This document shows, piece after piece, positions 4,368-8,241 of a stretch of DNA of 8,241 bases. Each line of letters begins with the position of its first letter. Position 1 is the stretch's first letter. A model generated the notes under the pieces. It was not told the DNA's origin, ran no database searches, and saw only the letters and a program-made list of their open reading frames with translations. The stretch comes from an uncultured Candidatus Poseidoniales archaeon (GTDB taxonomy: Archaea; Thermoplasmatota; Poseidoniia; Poseidoniales; Thalassarchaeaceae): assembly GCA_950068635.1 (NCBI GenBank), contig CATMIM010000036.1, positions 1 through 8,241 of the forward strand, read 5' to 3'. The position numbers and the translations under genes are program-made.

Positions 4368-7243
4368 TGCACATGCGCCGTTCCGTTATCCTGCTCACCC
4401 TGCTCCTGCTGCTGTCGAGCATCGCCTCCTCGCTTCCATATCCCAATCCACCCACGACCGGTGCACTGGTTGACGCGGCTGCACCACCGTCCACCGGAAT
4501 CGACCTGATCGTCACCGACGAGAATTCGGCTCCGGTGCAGAACGCGACCGTCGAGATGTTCGACGGCGTGACCGGGGTGCGCATCCTCGGCCCAGCGGAC
4601 ATGCCGGGTCGGAGCCGCGAACTGTTCAGCGGACTGCCACCGGGCCCGGTGCGGCTGCACGTCACCCATTCGGCCCATGCCGATGGCTGGGGCCTGGGGC
4701 AGCTCGGCCCCGACGCGGATCTCAGCATGACGATCGTGCTGACCAGCCTCTCCGAGAGTTTCGCACTGCAGACCGGCGCCGATGCGCGGCTGTCGCTCGC
4801 TCTCTCCGGGCACCAGCAGGGACTGACGGCGGTGGCCAACGAGAGCGGCGCCGCCGCACTGGCTGTTCCTTCGGGAGCAAGCGGATGGCTGCTGGCGGAT
4901 GCGGATGCGGGGTCGAGCCTCGTGCGCTGGAACGGCTCAGCCAACCTGTCCGCCGCGCTGAACGGGACGATGCGGGTGTTCGGTTGGTCGGACGACGTCA
5001 ACGGGAGCGGCATCGTGCTCGTCGAGCACAACGCCTCCGGATGGCGCGAGGTGACCTCCTGGAGCAGCGAGATCGACCTGCTCCTGCCGCGCACCGATGA
5101 AGGCGAGTGGAACCTGTGGTCGGTGATCGACGGACAGCGCAGCGGGCCCGTCCTGACTCTTCAGGACAACGGCACGCACGACATCTCGGGCTGGCTGAAC
5201 GGGAGCGGCAGCGCACCTGAACAGGTGACTGGGGATGCGAGCATCACACTCGTGGACGACCTCTTGCGAGGTGAGCAGGTGAACGCCACCTGGAACGCCA
5301 ACATCTCCCCCCCGCTCGACATCGGCACCGCATTGCTGCCCGGGCGCTCCTACGGACTGCGCGCGCAGGTCGACCGCTGGCTGGGCGATGGCGATGGCTC
5401 CGTATCCGCTTCCGAGGTCGCAAGCCTCGCCATGATGCTCTCCACGAGCGGCTGGGGGCAGAGCGGTCATTGGCTGCTCTATGACGAGACGCCGTTCAGC
5501 CCACAGTCGGAGATGAATCCGCAGGGGCTGGTGATGGATGGTCTGGTAGGCTCCGTCACCGCTGTCGGCGGAACATTCGGGTGGTCGGAGAGTGGGAACC
5601 TGACCGGCTGGTCCGGTCAGTCGAGCGTTCGTCTGCTGTGGTTTCCCGTGCGCGCCGACCCCCTCGAGAGCATCCCGCTGCACGTCGACCTGCCCGAGGG
5701 CTGGGAGGTGCGTTACAGCCCGCAGCAACAACTGCTGGAGGGCGAGACCTGGTCGTTCTCGATCACACGAGCGAACTCCCCGGTGACCGGCACCATCTCC
5801 GTATCGCTGGGGGAGAACCAACCGCCTGTGGCCGAGGGCCGGCTGTATGCACTCTCCGGCAACTCCGTTCCTTACGACAGGAACGTCACCCTCGACGGCA
5901 CGGGATGCAGCGACTCGGGATTCGGCGAACTCGACCACCTGTGGGAACTCAGGGATAACGGCACTCTTGTCCACTCGGCCGCAGGAGACACGCTCACCAT
6001 CGTCCCACGGCACCTCGGGATCGAGATGGGTGCCACCCTCAACGCCACTCTCACCTGCACGGATGGTCAAGGGCTGTCAGGTACATGGGAGGGCGAATGG
6101 TACGTCGATGGCACACCCCCTGCGGCGGAGGTCAACGGAACGGAGGACATGATGCAACCCGGTGCGGTCACATTCTTCGAGATGCACCTCCTCGATTCAT
6201 TCATTCTCGACGCCGGCTCCTTCTTCTCCGTGCTCGCCACCCCCGTGGACGACTCTGGAGAACAGGTGAAGGTGACCTGGCGCTCCAACAAATCCGAAGG
6301 GTGGAACCACGTTGACTACTTCTTCAACGACCAGTTCAACCAGGGTCCCGATGTCAACTGGGCTCACGACCCGCTCGAAGAGCGCCACAAGCAGCGCAAC
6401 CTCACGGTCTGGGACCTGAGCATGGAACTGGAGGACACTGCCGGTAACATATTCGTGAAACACTGGGACATCACGATGAACGACACCACCGCTCCCACGA
6501 TCACCGCCGAACTGTTGGTCGACGGGCTTCCCTACGGCGACGAGAACCCGGCGCGGCCGGACAGCCTCCTCTCGCTCGACCTGTCCGAGACGTTCGACGA
6601 CATCGACGCGGTCGAGGGCCTGACATTCTCCATCGATGTCGACGGCATCGCAGTCGTGCAGTACGCCAACTGGGCGGACGCCCGCTTCGTGGACCTGCCA
6701 GCGCTCGACGTGGGCGAGCACCAACTGCGGGTGCAGTGCGCCGACGTGGCGGGGGGGACGGCCAACCAGAACCTGCGCGAGTTGATCACCAACCCGGTGG
6801 TGCACCCATTGGAGGCGGCGAACCTGTCGATCGTATCGGTGGAGATGGAGGGGATCCCCGTGCCCGGCGAGTCGGGTGTGCTGCACGTGCAGGTCAACAA
6901 CACGGGTGCCAACGCGGCCATGTTCACCATCTGCTACGGCGATGTGTGCTCTGACAACTTTTCGAGCACCGTGGCCACCGTCAACGGACACGGCAATGCA
7001 ACCTACCCTCTGGAGGTCCCCTCGTTCAGGAGCGGCCGCATCTCCGTCAACCTCACCTGGGTGGACGGGGGCACCGGCGCCAACGGCAGTCAGGTGTTCG
7101 AGAGTGACCTGATGGTGACTCCCGGATGGGTGGACAACGTGAAACTGCTCATCTGGGTGCTGCTCATCGGTGGTGTGGGCTGGCTGCTCGTGCGCAAGTG
7201 GCTGGTCGGAGGCACGAAGGGGCAAGGGAAAGCGCCCTTCTGA
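4367..7243 (+). CDS. Large secreted, C-terminally membrane-anchored multidomain surface protein
   Basis: The gene is not recognised as a named family. The 958-residue protein starts with a signal peptide (RR then a Leu-rich core, about residues 4-23). A carboxypeptidase-regulatory-like beta-sandwich follows (about 45-125), then a long beta-rich region, an EF-hand-like loop with GDGDG (340-344) and E350, a PKD-like domain opened by NQPP and closed near YVDGTPP (about 484-585) with C514 and C564 possibly paired, further beta-sandwich repeats beginning DTTAPTI, and a CARDB-like domain (about 818-920; C856 and C861). A single membrane helix (about 927-942) and a basic tail (RKW...GTKGQGK) end the chain, so the bulk lies outside the cell. 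I count 25 N-X-S/T sites, which fits heavy N-glycosylation. The ATG at 4367 overlaps the kinase stop; a GTG at 4364 is the alternative. Role is unknown: adhesion, S-layer-like or substrate binding are possible. No catalytic motif was seen. Confidence 0.85.
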   Translation: MHMRRSVILLTLLLLLSSIASSLPYPNPPTTGALVDAAAPPSTGIDLIVTDENSAPVQNATVEMFDGVTGVRILGPADMPGRSRELFSGLPPGPVRLHVTHSAHADGWGLGQLGPDADLSMTIVLTSLSESFALQTGADARLSLALSGHQQGLTAVANESGAAALAVPSGASGWLLADADAGSSLVRWNGSANLSAALNGTMRVFGWSDDVNGSGIVLVEHNASGWREVTSWSSEIDLLLPRTDEGEWNLWSVIDGQRSGPVLTLQDNGTHDISGWLNGSGSAPEQVTGDASITLVDDLLRGEQVNATWNANISPPLDIGTALLPGRSYGLRAQVDRWLGDGDGSVSASEVASLAMMLSTSGWGQSGHWLLYDETPFSPQSEMNPQGLVMDGLVGSVTAVGGTFGWSESGNLTGWSGQSSVRLLWFPVRADPLESIPLHVDLPEGWEVRYSPQQQLLEGETWSFSITRANSPVTGTISVSLGENQPPVAEGRLYALSGNSVPYDRNVTLDGTGCSDSGFGELDHLWELRDNGTLVHSAAGDTLTIVPRHLGIEMGATLNATLTCTDGQGLSGTWEGEWYVDGTPPAAEVNGTEDMMQPGAVTFFEMHLLDSFILDAGSFFSVLATPVDDSGEQVKVTWRSNKSEGWNHVDYFFNDQFNQGPDVNWAHDPLEERHKQRNLTVWDLSMELEDTAGNIFVKHWDITMNDTTAPTITAELLVDGLPYGDENPARPDSLLSLDLSETFDDIDAVEGLTFSIDVDGIAVVQYANWADARFVDLPALDVGEHQLRVQCADVAGGTANQNLRELITNPVVHPLEAANLSIVSVEMEGIPVPGESGVLHVQVNNTGANAAMFTICYGDVCSDNFSSTVATVNGHGNATYPLEVPSFRSGRISVNLTWVDGGTGANGSQVFESDLMVTPGWVDNVKLLIWVLLIGGVGWLLVRKWLVGGTKGQGKAPF
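5381..5416 (+). other. EF-hand-like calcium-binding loop within the secreted protein
   Basis: Residues 339-350 of the surface protein read as a 12-residue EF-type loop. Asp is at loop positions 3 and 5 (D341, D343), Gly at 6, Val at 8, Ser at 9 and Glu at 12 (E350). Position 1 is Leu rather than Asp, with D336 three residues upstream. The helix SASEVASLAMML follows. Calcium binding is an inference. Confidence 0.45.
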
Positions 7244-7306
7244 CCATCTTTCCAAGGGTCCGGGACGGCGTCGGGTTCATTGGGCGGGGGCAGGGCTGGC
7301 CGGCTG
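7244..7306 (+). other. Short intergenic gap
   Basis: These 63 GC-rich bases separate the surface-protein gene from the next gene. I see no convincing TATA box, ribosome site or hairpin-plus-T-tract terminator, so read-through from the kinase/surface-protein operon is possible. Confidence 0.4.
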
Positions 7307-8241
7307 ATGGCGGATACAGCGGATGTGGAGGATGTCGAGTCGCGGCTGGCTGCCACGCTCGCCAAACAACGTTCGCAACTGGAGACGCTCGGCACCGTGG
7401 CGGCGCTGGCTCTCGTCGGCTCAGCCGCGTGGTACGTCTGGCCGGGCGTGGAGGGCACTGTTCCGCTGATACCCAGATTGGGCCCTGCCATCGTGCTGCT
7501 GCTGTGCGCGCTGGCGATGCAGGACCTCGTCGACTTCGGGCCGCGGCACCGCTCACGCCTCGGAGCAGCCATGGCCATCGCCTGGCCACCGCTCCTGCTG
7601 CTCGGCATCCGCGCCTTCGAGGACACTGGATGGGTGCAACTGGGCAACCTGCTGATGCTCCCGCTGGCGGTCGCCGCCTTCGAGTTCTCGAGGGTCCAGC
7701 TGTCCGGGGGCATCCAGGCACTGCGCTATCGCGGCCTGATGGGCGCCACCGGCGGCATGGTGGCGTTGTCCCTGGTCATCTCCGAGGGCGCTGAGTCGGA
7801 ACTGATGATGTCCGGTCTGCTGGTCGTCGCCCTGGCGTTGATCCGCGCCGGCATGGACGTGTTCGGCAGTGACAAGGAGCGACCGGAGCGTCGCCGATTC
7901 AAGGAGCAGCGCGACGCGCTCGAGAAGCGGGTGCTGGAACTGCGTGCACAGGACATCAAGATCGATCAGGCGGCCTCGCTTCTGCAGGCGGCGACCAAGG
8001 TCGGGTGGAACGACCCCGAGGAGGGGCTATCCCTGCTCGCCACCGCCGCCGACGACATCGAGCGCACGCTGGCGCTGTCGTCCGACATCGCTGACATTCT
8101 CGCCGACGCCATGGCCGCAGTCGAGCAGTCAGAGGAGGTGGCCCCCGAATCCAAGCGCCCGCGGAACTGCATCACGCTCGGCGAGCGGGAGATGGAGCTC
8201 GGCTCGCTGCGCGACGCCGAGCAGCTGTTCCGTCAGGGCAA
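7307..8241 (+). CDS. Multi-pass membrane protein with cytoplasmic helical tail, 3'-partial
   Basis: The gene is not recognised. From the ATG at 7307 the frame stays open for 311 codons to the window edge, so the protein is truncated by the window and not by a stop. A polar, acidic N-terminus (about residues 1-27) precedes roughly six hydrophobic segments near 29-45, 60-75, 85-101, 112-127, 143-160 and 167-182. A highly charged stretch follows (SDKERPERRRFKEQ, 188-201), which should be cytoplasmic by the positive-inside rule. A long amphipathic helical region comes next (about 200-275, EKRVLELRAQ and SLLATAADDIERTL), then a Pro/Glu linker, and a segment ending DAEQLFRQG that resembles the first helix of a tetratricopeptide-like repeat. 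A TTG at 7280 is a weaker alternative start. It lies 63 bases after the surface-protein gene on the same strand and may share its transcript. It may be a membrane-tethered scaffold, but no enzymatic motif is seen. Confidence 0.8.
   Translation, partial: MADTADVEDVESRLAATLAKQRSQLETLGTVAALALVGSAAWYVWPGVEGTVPLIPRLGPAIVLLLCALAMQDLVDFGPRHRSRLGAAMAIAWPPLLLLGIRAFEDTGWVQLGNLLMLPLAVAAFEFSRVQLSGGIQALRYRGLMGATGGMVALSLVISEGAESELMMSGLLVVALALIRAGMDVFGSDKERPERRRFKEQRDALEKRVLELRAQDIKIDQAASLLQAATKVGWNDPEEGLSLLATAADDIERTLALSSDIADILADAMAAVEQSEEVAPESKRPRNCITLGEREMELGSLRDAEQLFRQG

Noticed and set aside
4937..6070. Minus-strand open frame of 377 codons opposite the surface protein
   Set aside because: It is a shadow of the plus-strand gene, which has a signal peptide, sequons and domain motifs. 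The antisense product has biased composition and no recognisable fold.
6197..7255. Minus-strand open frame of 352 codons
   Set aside because: It lies almost wholly inside the surface-protein gene on the other strand, is rich in His and Val, and has no motif or neighbour support.
7235..7258. CCCTT...AAGGG inverted repeat as a terminator after the surface protein
   Set aside because: A five-base stem with a 14-base loop starting inside the coding region and no following T-tract; too weak to call.
7126..7794. Plus-strand open frame of 222 codons spanning the end of the surface protein and the next gene
   Set aside because: It crosses a clear stop/start boundary out of frame. The competing frame from 7307 has coherent membrane helices and runs to the window edge.
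1..8241. CRISPR array, tRNA, insertion sequence or defence system
   Set aside because: No regularly spaced repeats, cloverleaf-like sequence, transposase or nuclease motif was found on either strand.

Overview
The window looks archaeal. It holds an Spt5-type NusG homologue directly followed by an archaeal-type ribosomal protein L11, an aspartate carbamoyltransferase split into catalytic (PyrB) and zinc-binding regulatory (PyrI) chains, and large secreted proteins rich in N-X-S/T sites with one C-terminal membrane anchor. The DNA is GC-rich and tightly packed, with genes abutting or overlapping by 1 to 4 bases. A Thermoplasmatota/Poseidoniales (Marine Group II)-like euryarchaeon would fit, but that placement is an inference from gene order and protein style, not from a database comparison.

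Layout. (1) Positions 2-1896, plus strand: the end of spt5 (its start lies before the window), rpl11 and a carbamate kinase, joined without gaps as one probable operon. (2) Positions 1893-3259, minus strand: pyrB followed by pyrI, converging on the carbamate kinase; the two terminal stop codons share a single CTAG. (3) Positions 3260-3383: the only sizeable intergenic space, about 124 bases between the divergent pyrB and sugar kinase genes, with small perfect palindromes that could be an operator. (4) Positions 3384-7243, plus strand: a GHMP-family sugar kinase resembling heptose-7-phosphate kinase, overlapping the start of a 958-residue secreted, membrane-anchored multidomain protein with 25 potential N-glycosylation sites. 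(5) Position 7307 to the end: an unrecognised membrane protein with about six helices and a cytoplasmic helical tail, cut off by the window edge.

How the genes may work together: carbamate kinase can make or use carbamoyl phosphate, which PyrB condenses with aspartate in pyrimidine synthesis, so the convergent arcC/pyrBI arrangement suggests a carbamoyl-phosphate link. The sugar kinase and the sequon-rich surface protein are probably co-translated, which suggests a role in surface glycosylation. No CRISPR array, tRNA, rRNA, transposase or recognisable defence gene was seen. Isoleucine codon use changes sharply between the left part (spt5 to pyrI, many ATT) and the right part (pyrB and the kinase block, almost no ATT).
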